A DNA stretch of 64,000 bases from Marinilabiliaceae bacterium ANBcel2. GTDB taxonomy: Bacteria; Bacteroidota; Bacteroidia; Bacteroidales; Marinilabiliaceae. Every line of letters begins with the position of its first letter. The stretch's first letter is position 1. The notes below the pieces were generated by a model. The model was not told the DNA's origin and searched no databases. It saw nothing but the letters and a program-made list of their open reading frames with translations. The stretch lies in NCBI GenBank assembly GCA_029688995.1, contig JARULA010000003.1, positions 214,246 through 278,245 on the forward strand. The letters are read 5' to 3'. The translations under genes and the position numbers were made by a program. Positions 49,053-58,214 of this stretch are shown piece by piece.

Positions 49053-50971
49053 GTCGGGTAACGCAGGCGGATTGCTCCGCCCTTGTCCCCTAAGAACCGT
49101 ACTTGATAGTTTCCCATCATACGGCTCAAGCTCTCTAAAGGCGGAATAACCCACCCGACAATATATGAAAATTCAGGCTAAAATCCTGCACAACTTTCTT
49201 TTACGGATATAGTCATCCCAATATGGGTCAAAAGGATTAACCGCCCCTGCAATGAGTTTATGGCGTTTGATTTTGAAAAGGGCAAACATTCTTAGCAGGA
49301 TTGTTTTACCGTTGGAAAACTTTCCGAAGAACTGCCATTTTCTGTTGCCAATTGTCATAAACAGAAGAGATACAATCTTTCTGTATCCAAGGTTATTGTG
49401 TCTTCTGCGTGCCCAGTTCCAGATGTTTCGCCACAATATCCTGTCCAGTTTGAAGAAAATCTTCTTTGAACAGGCGTGTTTGTTGTAATTAGCCCACCCG
49501 TTAATGACACGGTTTAGATTTCGGATTAAAACGGCCGCTTGTGACCCCCTGTGTTTAACAATAATCCCTTTGAGTTTTCCCATAACAGATTTGATGCTAT
49601 CTTTGGAAGGTCGCATCAGGAGTTTGTTTTTGGAATACATCCTGATGTTCTGTCCAAGGAAGCCAAAACCTTCTGTGATATGGGTAATTTTGGTTTTCTC
49701 CTGCGATAATTGTAATCCCCGTTTGGCGAGAAATTCCTCAATGAGAGGTTTGACCTTGTTTTCCAGTATTCCCTTATTGTTGGCCGTAACAATGAAGTCA
49801 TCGGCATAACGAATAAGGTGGATTTTATACTTGTTGTTTTTGCGGCAGCCGTCTGGTCTTATTGAGATGCCAAAGGCTTTGTCAAGCATCTTTCCAAGGC
49901 ATCATGACAGCTTCGAAGTAACCGGAAGCCATACGAGCCTTTGTCGGCCAGAGTTTCGGAAACTGGTTCGAGGGCAAGAAGGTGTAAAGCCTGAAAAGCC
50001 CGGTCTTTCATGGTGGGAATCCCCAACGGTCTTCTCTTACCGTTCTTTTTAAGGATGTAAAGACGGCGAAGTGACAATGCTTTGTAGTCCTTCCTGACTA
50101 AAGATTTGGCAGCCAATAGTTTTTGGCTTGGGGTTTTCCAGCGTATCTTGTCAACGCCGGGCGTCCGTTTTCCTTTGTTTTCAGTAACCCGTTTTACCGC
50201 CCAAAGTTTGGCATGATACGAATGGGTTAGAATCCATTGCAGGCTTTTGGCTTTACCGTGTTTTCCTTCCCTTATTGCCTTTGCAATACGTAGTTGTAAT
50301 GACTTGACCGACCGCTCTACTTTCTTCCAGTCAATGGCGTTCCAGTTTGAGTAGTTGGCTTTAGGCGCACAGTCCTTTATGTAGGGCTTCATTTGCATTT
50401 CCTAAATAAAAAGTCTTATTACAATTTTCTTGCAACAGAGAACCAGATGAAAGTCTGCACGGTTTTCACCGGGGGCAAATGCGGAACCCCTATCCACCTC
50501 ATTACAAGATGGCCTTCGCTTCATCCATCCTCCCATACCTGCACACCATTGTGGATTTCTCACGAACCCCCTACCATTTGCAACAATCGAGATGTACAGG
50601 CTTACCACGTTTTGTCCGTTTAACAGGGTGGGTTAGGTGCTGCCTATATACCGGAAGCTCAACATCCATGTGCTCATAGCTAACGTACTTGCATCCTGGC
50701 TTCTTACCTTTTGGTCAGAGTGTATCATCAACTTTCACTCTTTCGCGCATGACGGTACGTCAACGGCAGTTTATTTAATTTCACCATACCATCCAAACCA
50801 GCGCCCTTGAAAATGTTGCTAGTCCTCGGGTAGCTTTGTCCCGGCAGCTTCACACCCCAACGTTACCATTGACGCATGTGCCGGTAGGTTACTCATGATG
50901 GAACATGAGGTTAAATCAGTCTTGATAATCAAAGAGCGTTTAACAGTTATTCGGACAGCCTCGTGTCGCAC
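49053..50971 (-). mobile_element. Group II intron 1 with decayed maturase
   Basis: Minus-strand 5' end is GTGCGACACGAGG (50971 downward), fitting GUGYG. A domain V-like hairpin lies at 49090-49133 (GAGCCGTATGATGG, GAAA, then CTATCAAGTACGGTTC with T-rich tail). The predicted 3' end at 49053 ends in CCCGAC. The intron is about 1.9 kb. The encoded reverse transcriptase is a pseudogene. Edges are estimated by eye; it lies directly beside an attC-like palindrome. Confidence 0.8.
49173..50398 (-). pseudogene. Group II intron reverse transcriptase with internal deletion and frameshift
   Basis: The 5' part (50398 to 49859) encodes the N-terminal domain and RT blocks up to SCHDALERCL. The 3' part (49889 to 49173) resumes at IRYADDFIVT and runs through the maturase region (RVINGWANYN) to NPFDPYWDDYIRKRK. 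Relative to the intact copy at 52879-54414, roughly 85 residues are missing, including the first catalytic aspartate block (DIQACFD) and the PQGG block. The junction also changes frame, so this enzyme cannot work. Confidence 0.9.
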
Positions 50972-50983
50972 TTAGCATGTTGC

Positions 50984-51117
50984 ACAACGGTTTGGCTGTA
51001 TGCGCTCGGCCGGGGCTTACCCGCTGTGATTTCATCAGGTTAAACGCGGCTGACAAGGCCAAACGAGTGGTTTAATATGCTGTGGATCCCCGGCTGGCGT
51101 GTTACAGCTTTGTTGGG
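50984..51117. repeat. attC-like palindromic site 0
   Basis: Left arm at 50994-51015 starts GGCTGTATGCGC; right arm at 51088-51108 ends GTTACAGC. Edge cores are CAACGG (50985-50990) and TTTGTTGGG (51109-51117). The arms pair imperfectly. It begins within 13 bases of intron 1 and ends 11 bases before the Fic gene stop. One of five similar sites in this island. Confidence 0.6.
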
Positions 51118-51127
51118 TTTTCGTGCT

Positions 51128-52534
51128 TTATTCAACTGTTTGAATATTACTAATTAAATGATTTGATACTTTTCTTTTTAAACTATTGATTGTATCAGAC
51201 ATAAACATTATATGATAATCATTTTCTATATCAAAAAGTGTTGTTGAATTTTTAAAATAACCGTCAGAGTCTGTGTTCTTTTCTTCTATAACTACCTTGT
51301 AATTAGAATCATTAATTTGAAGTGTACACCATATTTCATAATTAATTCTTTTCGTTGCAGTTTTAAGAGAAAGCATTTTTTTAACCCATTGAATCTTATT
51401 AATGTTTTCTTCTTCTAAATCGTGTCCGAAAATTTTGTACTTTTTAACTATCACTTCTCTATCGGCCAATAATCGGGCTGACCGTAATAAGGGGTTAGTA
51501 ATTGTTTTAGTTTCCTCAATTTTTATATCGTCAACATAATTATCATTCTTAGTTTCGGCAAAGAAGTCGTCAAACTTTGATAGTACGCTATTAAGGGGTT
51601 TCCATAAATCACTATTAATGTGGTTTATGATTTCAAAAGCAACTTTGGGAGTTACAAATATTTTTGATTTAGTAAGTTTCTTGCGTTTCAGAATTTCAAT
51701 TTCTTTTTCAATATCACCTAATTCGTCAATATCTTCTCCATTCGCTGCTTTAATGCTGAGTTCTAACGACCAAATTGATTGCCTTTCAATGTATTCAATT
51801 AGGGATTCAATATCGCCAGTATCAGCTTTTTGTAAAGCTGTTAGATAGTTTTCTTTATCTTCAGATTTTATTATTACTGGTGGGTAGCTGTTTTTTAAAA
51901 GAATATAATTCATTATTAATCTGGCAACTCGTCCATTTCCATCATCAAAAGGATGGATACAAACAAATCTGTAATGGAATTCCGCTGCTAATTGTACTGG
52001 ATGTAATTGGTTAATGTTAGAGTTATACCAACTCAATAAATCCCCCATTAATGCTGGTGTTGCTTCTGGTGAAGCATATTCATGAATTTCTCCATTTTTC
52101 AATTGAACGCTGTTGGGAGAACTTTTGTATTGACCGATTTCAATCTTTTTTCTAGTAGATGTACCATCTGGTGTAATTGCATCTTTCCAAAAAGGATTAA
52201 CTAAAATTGTTTTATTTAATTCTTTGATAAATGTTTCTGTTAATGGACGTTCTTTTTCTTTTGCCATTTCCTTAATTTGTGATAAAGCTACATCATGAGC
52301 TTTCATTTCTTCAATATCACTTACTGGAACATCTCCAGAACTTTTATCAAAAAACAATAATAATTGAGTTTGACCATATGTTAATGTATTACCTTCGAGG
52401 TGATTTGAGTTATAGTTGAATTCTAAACGGAACTTTTTTTGCAAACGCTTATTATCTTCATCTTTTAAAGGGAGCATTTCGTCTAATTCCACCTTCAGCG
52501 CATTCACGGTATCTATTGTCTTAGTATTATACAT
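51128..52534 (-). CDS. Fic-domain AMP transferase, class II
   Basis: Fic proteins attach AMP, or another nucleotide part, to a hydroxyl of a target protein. I choose the ATG at 52534 (468 residues); an upstream ATG at 52579 would overlap the regulator gene far more. The inhibitory motif SNHLEGN lies at about residues 43-49, hence class II, and the active-site motif HPFDDGNGR at about 194-202. The C-terminal region from about residue 260 is unrecognised. The start overlaps the XRE gene stop by eight bases (ATGTATAA). Site 0 follows the stop within 11 bases. Confidence 0.88.
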   Translation of the reverse strand: MYNTKTIDTVNALKVELDEMLPLKDEDNKRLQKKFRLEFNYNSNHLEGNTLTYGQTQLLLFFDKSSGDVPVSDIEEMKAHDVALSQIKEMAKEKERPLTETFIKELNKTILVNPFWKDAITPDGTSTRKKIEIGQYKSSPNSVQLKNGEIHEYASPEATPALMGDLLSWYNSNINQLHPVQLAAEFHYRFVCIHPFDDGNGRVARLIMNYILLKNSYPPVIIKSEDKENYLTALQKADTGDIESLIEYIERQSIWSLELSIKAANGEDIDELGDIEKEIEILKRKKLTKSKIFVTPKVAFEIINHINSDLWKPLNSVLSKFDDFFAETKNDNYVDDIKIEETKTITNPLLRSARLLADREVIVKKYKIFGHDLEEENINKIQWVKKMLSLKTATKRINYEIWCTLQINDSNYKVVIEEKNTDSDGYFKNSTTLFDIENDYHIMFMSDTINSLKRKVSNHLISNIQTVE

Positions 52535-52733
52535 TTCTATTTTTTTTATTAGATACAAGTAATTCTTTGACATCAACATCCAATATGTCTGCTATTTTAT
52601 ATAAGTCTTCTAAACTTGGTTGTCTCCTATTTTGAACGTAAGCATTTATCATGTTATAGCTTTTATTCAATTGCTTAGATAACCAAGTTTGTTTTATGCC
52701 TTTTATTTCAAGTATCTCTTTTATTCTATTCAT
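52527..52733 (-). CDS. XRE-family small DNA-binding protein
   Basis: This 68-residue protein is almost entirely one helix-turn-helix domain: KGIKQTWLSKQLNKSYNMIN followed by QNRRQPSLEDLYKIADILDV. It probably represses its own operon with the Fic gene; an imperfect inverted repeat overlaps its promoter at 52734-52754. This resembles toxin/antitoxin-type or defence-type gene pairs with an XRE regulator. Confidence 0.9.
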   Translation of the reverse strand: MNRIKEILEIKGIKQTWLSKQLNKSYNMINAYVQNRRQPSLEDLYKIADILDVDVKELLVSNKKNRNV

Positions 52734-52754
52734 TATATCTCAAAATATGATATA
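52734..52754 (-). promoter_or_regulatory. Possible XRE operator
   Basis: TATATC and GATATA flank nine bases immediately before the XRE start, with TATTTTG between them on the minus strand. This fits autoregulation; half-sites are short, so confidence is low. Confidence 0.4.
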
Positions 52755-52823
52755 AAAATACGGTATTATTTAATTGTCTGCAAGTTTTTTTTTAGGAATG
52801 GTATTGTTTTTTTGCATGAAACC

Positions 52824-55128
52824 ACCGGGTAGCTTATGCCCCCTAAGAACCGTGCGTGCCAGTTTCCCGGCACACGGCTCAAGCACTTTTAAGGCCATTC
52901 CGTTTATGGAAGACCCGGCTATCATTACTATCTGTATCATCGTTGACAATAAAAGTAGTAATTTGTCTACATTCTTTGGTTAACTGTTCTCTTTTTTTTG
53001 TTCTGTTAAAGAAGTACTTATCAAATTCAGGCTGAAATGGGTTGGCCTCTCCCTTGATTTTCACATGATACCTGATTGGAACATACCCAATACGATACAG
53101 TCGGTGAACGACAGTACCGTTTTTAGTTATGCACTTGTCGGAAAAATGCAAGTCGTGGAAGTAACGATGAACAATCCACCAAAGATTTTTATTACCGTGT
53201 TGGTATTTTGCCCACCTTTTGAGCTGCGTCCATATGAATTTCCCTATTTTCTGGAAAGTCCTTTTTGCACAAATGCCCTTGTGATAGTTCGCCCATCCCC
53301 GTATTACAGGATTGAGGATACGTATCAGTGCATGTGCCGGAATTCCGTGATTCTCCCTGATTATTTTTTTGATTTTGTCCTTGAAAGATTGTACAGACGT
53401 TTTAGAGGGTCTGATGACCAGTTTGCCCTTATATTTACGGACATTTTGGGAGAGAAAGTCAAATCCATCGTTGATGTGTGTGATTTTGGATTTTTCGGGT
53501 GAGAGCAGAAGCCCTCTTCCCAGCAAGAATTGCTTCACCAAAGGAACGATCTCTTTGGTGATTATTTCTTTGCTGTTAGCCGTAATCACAAAATCATCCG
53601 CATAGCGGATGAAGTTGACTTTTTGGCCTTTCCATCGTGGATACTGTCTGTCGAGTAATTTCTCTAACCCTTCAAGCACCATGTTCATAATCAGAGGCGA
53701 AATGGTTCCTCCTTGTGGAGTTCCCATATTCGTAGGGAATAAGCGTTTGTTCTCGATGTACCCGGCCTTCAACCATTTATTAAGTATGGTTTTGTTGATT
53801 GGGATGTGTTTTAATATCCAATCGTGGCGGATGTTATCGAAACATGCTTGAATATCTGCCTCGAATATCCATTGTGCAGAGTTTTTTCTGCAAAGCGCCA
53901 GAAAGCATTGAGCAATGGCATCATTGCACGATGGCCTCGGTCTAAAGCCGTAGGAGTTAGGGTCAGCCGTGGTTTCGGCCACCGGGTCGAGAGCGATTTT
54001 GAAAAGAGTTTGCATCGCTCTGTCGTGCATGGTGGGTATGCTAAGTGGTCTTTTCTTTCCGTTCTTTTTAAGAATGTAAACTCTGCGCAGTGGCTTGGGA
54101 CGATACCCTCTAACCTTAAGAGATCTGGCCGCTTGTAGTTTCTCGTCATGGGATTTCCATAACTTATTGTCTACCCCTGGGGTTTTGCCACCTTTGTTGG
54201 AGGTAACCCTTAGTACGGCCAGTAGTTTTGCAAAGAATGATTTCGAAAGAAGATGTATCAAGGCCTTTACTTTGCCCCAACGCTTCTTCTTAACAGCCTT
54301 GGCAATGCGTCTTTGCAGCCTGCTCACCGATTGGATAACTTTTCGCCACTGAATGGTCGTCCAGTTGTCCGTGTGATGTGAAAGTGCACACGATGAATTT
54401 GCATCCTCGTTCATTTGCTTTCCTTCATTTGCAGGTTTTACTAAAGTGTTTTGCCATAAAGCACCAGTTGAGGGTCAGCGGGCTTTCGCCCTGTGATGAT
54501 ATTGCCATGGCTCAATCACTATCCGACTCATTACAAACCGGCCTTCGCTTTGTTCAACCTTTCCGTCCGACGTTTATTCACAATAATAATTGAATTATAA
54601 GGTGTTCATGAACTCGCAAGCTCGTTTCCCAATGCCTTGCGGTTATGGTTTTATCCCGTTTGTTTACCCGAAACAGGTGGGAGAGAGCGCCGGGCTTCCG
54701 CGTTCCGCCCTAATAACATCTACTGTGGGTTTAGGCTTATCCTGTCTGCCGACTGAACAACGTCTTCGTATGAGCTGCGTTAAACGCTCATAACCTGTCA
54801 GCTTACCGTTTTGGTGAGGAGCGTGTCATTCTTAGTTTTCGCTCTTATGTGTTACGACAGTTACGGAATATTTAAATGTTTTAGCCATGCCCACTAGATC
54901 CATGCCCTTAATCGGTCTAAGACCCCGATGACAGTCTGCCTCACGGTTTTCTGCCCCGCCATAGGATACGACATCCGGGCCATTGGTACACTTATCCCGG
55001 GAGCTTCAACCGATAATGGCTGCACCATACATCCGTTGTCCCGGTAGGATACTATTGGAAGAACAATAGGTTTTATCAGGGATTGTAATCGCCTGTAAAA
55101 CAATTATATAGAGCGACTTCGTGTCGCA
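52824..55128 (-). mobile_element. Group II intron 2, intact maturase
   Basis: Minus-strand 5' end is near 55128 with TTGCGACACGAAGTCG, close to intron 1's GTGCGACACGAGG; the first bases are unclear. A domain V-like hairpin lies at about 52850-52882 (GAGCCGTGTGCC, GGGAAACTGG, CACGCACGGTTC) and the 3' end is near 52824 (CTACCCGGT). It is about 2.3 kb and sits between XRE/Fic and site 1. The 5' edge falls in the CAAC core of site 1. Confidence 0.8.
52879..54414 (-). CDS. Group II intron reverse transcriptase/maturase
   Basis: The 511-residue protein has the RVT_N region (TTIQWRKVIQSVSRLQRRIA, residues 19-38), the RT core with DIQACFD (187-193), MGTPQGGTISP (230-240) and YADD (271-274), and the maturase X region (IRGWANYHKGIC). 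No HNH endonuclease domain is evident; the C-terminus ends in a tail with NPFQPEFDKYFFNRTKKR. It should splice and mobilise its host intron by retrohoming. It is intact, unlike the copy in intron 1. Confidence 0.95.
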   Translation of the reverse strand: MNEDANSSCALSHHTDNWTTIQWRKVIQSVSRLQRRIAKAVKKKRWGKVKALIHLLSKSFFAKLLAVLRVTSNKGGKTPGVDNKLWKSHDEKLQAARSLKVRGYRPKPLRRVYILKKNGKKRPLSIPTMHDRAMQTLFKIALDPVAETTADPNSYGFRPRPSCNDAIAQCFLALCRKNSAQWIFEADIQACFDNIRHDWILKHIPINKTILNKWLKAGYIENKRLFPTNMGTPQGGTISPLIMNMVLEGLEKLLDRQYPRWKGQKVNFIRYADDFVITANSKEIITKEIVPLVKQFLLGRGLLLSPEKSKITHINDGFDFLSQNVRKYKGKLVIRPSKTSVQSFKDKIKKIIRENHGIPAHALIRILNPVIRGWANYHKGICAKRTFQKIGKFIWTQLKRWAKYQHGNKNLWWIVHRYFHDLHFSDKCITKNGTVVHRLYRIGYVPIRYHVKIKGEANPFQPEFDKYFFNRTKKREQLTKECRQITTFIVNDDTDSNDSRVFHKRNGLKSA

Positions 55129-55254
55129 ACGGTCTCGGCTATGCGTAGTGCGGGTTTTTAAGACGCTTGACTTTCCGAATACCGATATATTTGTTAAAGT
55201 TCATTTACTTTCAATTTAGCACCAAAACCCGCATTACGTATAGCCAATGTTACC
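55127..55254. repeat. attC-like palindromic site 1
   Basis: Left arm 55137-55158 and right arm 55224-55245 pair at 20 of 22 positions (GGCTATGCGTAGTGCGGG on the left). Edge cores are CAAC (55127-55130) and TGTTACC (55248-55254). The McrC stop codon (TAA on the minus strand, 55250-55252) lies inside the GTTACC edge. The intron 2 5' end abuts the left edge. Confidence 0.7.
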
Positions 55255-56623
55255 GGGCCGTTGTTCTTCTTTCAATTTCATTAAGCTCATTTGTCAGTAG
55301 TCTCTTTGTCTCGTTAATGCTGTCTTTTTTTAATGGTACACCTAAAATTAATATTGTATTTGTCGCTTGGTTTATACCGTTTTTGAATTGGATAGTTTTT
55401 AATTCAATTTGGTCTGAAGGGTAACAAAGAAAACCGTATTTAAAGTCTGTCTTACTGAATGAAGAGTAGGCCATTATTTGATGTAAGTCGTGTCTATGAT
55501 CTTCTTTAAGGACTTCACTTTGGTCAAACTTGTTGTATAAATTCGATTTGTATTTGGCGTCTATAAAAACCAAAACATTTTCCTTCTGAAAAATTGCGTC
55601 TGGCTCGATATGCTTTAGTTCCCAGGAGTAATGCTTTGAAGTCCTAGAATGAAACTTAAAGTTTGAATAAAGTCGTCCGCCCGTTTCTTTTGCAGCTTCT
55701 TTAAAAATATGTTGAATAAATTTTTCGAAAACATCTGAAAAGTCCACACGCCAAGCTGTGCTGTCTACTAGTTTAAAGTTTAAAATTCTATTGGCTTGTT
55801 CCTTGCAGGCCTTCACAGTTGGACTATCGGAAAATCGGATTGTGATTTTATTGGTTGCTTTTGGTTTATGATGATATAATCGTTCTTCAATGAAACTCAA
55901 CTTGTTTCGCAAGGTGTTCTTAATTCTCTGCGGTGTATTGGCTGAAAGTAATTCGCTTTTACAAATGTCAAAGACATATCTAATTTCCGAATATTCAGAA
56001 TGAAATTCGCTCAATACATTTGTCCTTGCTGGAAATTTCAACTTATTTTCTACTTTGTATTCGTTGTTTATGTATTTAGTCCAATTGATTTGACCAGTAG
56101 GCTGAATTGATACTTTTTCAATGTTGTCAAACTTTCTCCAAGGTCTCATTGTCAGTTTTTCAAGAGATGCTATAAATTTTACAGCCTCTAAATACAGTGG
56201 CGGCCTGAAATTCTTACCTGATGCTAATGGTAAACTGTCAATTACCTCTGGGCTAATTTCAGTTCCAAGCAGATTAAGAATTTCAATGTAATCTTCAAAT
56301 CTGTCACGTCCAGTGAACCGAGGCATAACTACAAAATCACCGATTTGCTTTCCTGTGTCAGAAGCCCTCAAAGGAATAGAGCCTATGAAACCAGATGAAC
56401 GGAATGTTAGCGCTGTGCTTTGGTCTGTACCAATTATGAATGGTTGAACACCTAGGAATTTAAAATGCCCAGAGTTGTAGTCAATAAATTTCTGGAGGTA
56501 TTGACCAATAATTCTTTTGTCTGCTGACTTGAACCACTTTTTTTGCAAAGCAGCTCCACCCAACTGTTTTGATTGTTCAGTTAAGCAAGGAATTTCGCAA
56601 AAAACATCTAAGGGCTTTGTCAT
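55250..56623 (-). CDS. mcrC: McrC-like subunit of a type IV restriction system
   Basis: McrC is the nuclease partner of the McrB GTPase in a modification-dependent restriction enzyme. The 457-residue protein has an N-terminal McrC-type region and a C-terminal PD-(D/E)XK nuclease: EPDAIFQKENVLVFIDAKYKS (about residues 338-358). It starts within four bases of the McrB stop (ATGA overlap at 56620-56623). The stop codon is inside palindromic site 1. Together with McrB it cuts modified foreign DNA. Confidence 0.88.
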   Translation of the reverse strand: MTKPLDVFCEIPCLTEQSKQLGGAALQKKWFKSADKRIIGQYLQKFIDYNSGHFKFLGVQPFIIGTDQSTALTFRSSGFIGSIPLRASDTGKQIGDFVVMPRFTGRDRFEDYIEILNLLGTEISPEVIDSLPLASGKNFRPPLYLEAVKFIASLEKLTMRPWRKFDNIEKVSIQPTGQINWTKYINNEYKVENKLKFPARTNVLSEFHSEYSEIRYVFDICKSELLSANTPQRIKNTLRNKLSFIEERLYHHKPKATNKITIRFSDSPTVKACKEQANRILNFKLVDSTAWRVDFSDVFEKFIQHIFKEAAKETGGRLYSNFKFHSRTSKHYSWELKHIEPDAIFQKENVLVFIDAKYKSNLYNKFDQSEVLKEDHRHDLHQIMAYSSFSKTDFKYGFLCYPSDQIELKTIQFKNGINQATNTILILGVPLKKDSINETKRLLTNELNEIERRTTAR

Positions 56624-58056
56624 TCGAAAAGAGATAGATTTATTCTTGTCGAGAAATAGTTATTAAACTCTTCTTTCGCATTTCGCAAAAGACCTTCTTG
56701 TAAATACTCTTTAATCAAAGGGAATATTTCATAGCGAATGCGATTTTTCATTTCGTCTTCGGAGTTAGCGATAAAATATCCTTCTCCAGGCTGGAGGTTT
56801 AATTCAGGGCTTGATGCATACCAATTAAAAATTTCCTCAATGACAGCATAGTCCTCCTTAAAGAAAAATTCTTCTTCAGTAATTTTATTCACAGATACAC
56901 TCTCAAGTCTTTTACTTGTTCCATCAATGATTTTAGGCATTTTGCTATACCAGGCAAAGCGTCTTCGTAATGCAAAGTCAACAACTGCCAAGCTTCTGTC
57001 GGCAGTGTTCATTGTAGCAATCACAGAAAAGTTTTCCGGCAGTTTCGTTACTTTGAAATTTGGGGCAATCTCTATTTCAACATTCGAAACATCCATTTTA
57101 TATTCAAATAGATAAAAAATAGGTCCCAATACATTGGAGAGATTAGCTCTGTTTATTTCGTCAATTATTAAGATGACTTTTTCATTGGTATGGTCAACGG
57201 CATATTTCAAGGCCTCTGAGAAGCTGCCTAAATTTTCTTTGTATCTCAGTTCTTCATTTTCTGTGTCAGGTCTGATTCCGTAAATAAAATCGGAGTAACT
57301 TGTTTCTGCGTGAAATTGAGTGAAGAAGGTTTTTGCTCTTATTTTGTCTGCAACACTTTTTGCGGTTCTTGTTTTGCCAGATCCTGGAGGTCCTTGAAGA
57401 ACTATGTACTTTCTTTCGTTTAAGAGATTTTGTATTTCCTCTGTTTCATCAATTGTTTCTGTCTTTAAAAATGGTTCTAAAGCTTCTGAAACTGCTTTTC
57501 TGTGGTCTTTATTGGAAGGCCAATCTCTAAGTTTAGCATAACCAGCTACAAAGGCTGCAATAAGTTGTTTACCTTCCTGGCTTTCTGGATCATCAACGAT
57601 TTGGCAAGTCGGTAAAACTTTAGTGTAGGTTTTAATTGTGTTTTTAATGTGTTGTAGGTCCAGGCTACCTGTAATTGATTTGGGCAAACTAGTTTCTATG
57701 TCTGAAAAATCTGATTTGCAAAACCCTCTTTCGTTAGTCAATTTTGAGAATAACCTTCTTAGTCCTGGATACGTTGCTAGTTCGTAGTCATTTTTGAAAC
57801 CACTTGAACCAATTCCAAGACATACTAACCAGGGTTTGTTTTGGTCGTTTGGAAAAATTGTCAAAGAAAAGTCGTGAAAAGGACCAGACGCCTCTTCCTC
57901 TGGATGGATAAATCCGAAATATGCTCCGCTATCTTTAAGTGCTTCCTGTCCGGTGTTGTTCCGTTCAACATAAGGTTTGTTGAATTCGTTGTCTGTCTTT
58001 GCACCGAATTGTTCTGCTTTTTCTTTTATGTATTGTCTAATGTTTTCTATACTCAT
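56620..58056 (-). CDS. mcrB: McrB-like AAA+ GTPase of a type IV restriction system
   Basis: The 478-residue protein has an N-terminal DNA-reading region of about 200 residues (probably specificity) and an AAA+ domain with Walker A GPPGSGKT (about residues 222-229), Walker B LIIDEINRAN, and the McrB sensor segment MNTADRSLAVVDFALRRRF. It would recognise modified bases and drive McrC translocation. It is the first gene of the pair; site 2 begins 34 bases upstream of its start. Confidence 0.9.
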   Translation of the reverse strand: MSIENIRQYIKEKAEQFGAKTDNEFNKPYVERNNTGQEALKDSGAYFGFIHPEEEASGPFHDFSLTIFPNDQNKPWLVCLGIGSSGFKNDYELATYPGLRRLFSKLTNERGFCKSDFSDIETSLPKSITGSLDLQHIKNTIKTYTKVLPTCQIVDDPESQEGKQLIAAFVAGYAKLRDWPSNKDHRKAVSEALEPFLKTETIDETEEIQNLLNERKYIVLQGPPGSGKTRTAKSVADKIRAKTFFTQFHAETSYSDFIYGIRPDTENEELRYKENLGSFSEALKYAVDHTNEKVILIIDEINRANLSNVLGPIFYLFEYKMDVSNVEIEIAPNFKVTKLPENFSVIATMNTADRSLAVVDFALRRRFAWYSKMPKIIDGTSKRLESVSVNKITEEEFFFKEDYAVIEEIFNWYASSPELNLQPGEGYFIANSEDEMKNRIRYEIFPLIKEYLQEGLLRNAKEEFNNYFSTRINLSLFE

Positions 58057-58089
58057 TTTCTTTGTTTGAATGTCATTTTACAATGCCCG

Positions 58090-58214
58090 GTAACGGTCAC
58101 ATATATGAAATGTTGGGGCTGCGGTGTGCGTCTTTGTCTGCCGTTACAAAAGTTGGTGCGGGGCAGGAGGGTTTGCATAAACACGTGCCCCCCAATATTT
58201 AATATATGATGTTG
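58090..58214. repeat. attC-like palindromic site 2
   Basis: Left arm 58100-58119 (CATATATGAAATGTTGGGGC) and right arm 58187-58208 pair at about 18 of 20. Edge cores are GTAACGG (58090-58096) and TGTTG (58210-58214). It sits between McrB and the gene-free stretch 58215-59190. Confidence 0.65.

Noticed and set aside
50402..50679. Several short frames in the intron 1 5' region
   Set aside because: They lie in structured intron RNA and overlap each other on both strands.
58084..58099. GCCCGGTAACG and GTTACCGGGC (55248-55257) as simple terminal inverted repeats of a McrBC transposon
   Set aside because: The match is short and the flanking palindromes occur also at sites with no such pairing; the cassette reading explains more.
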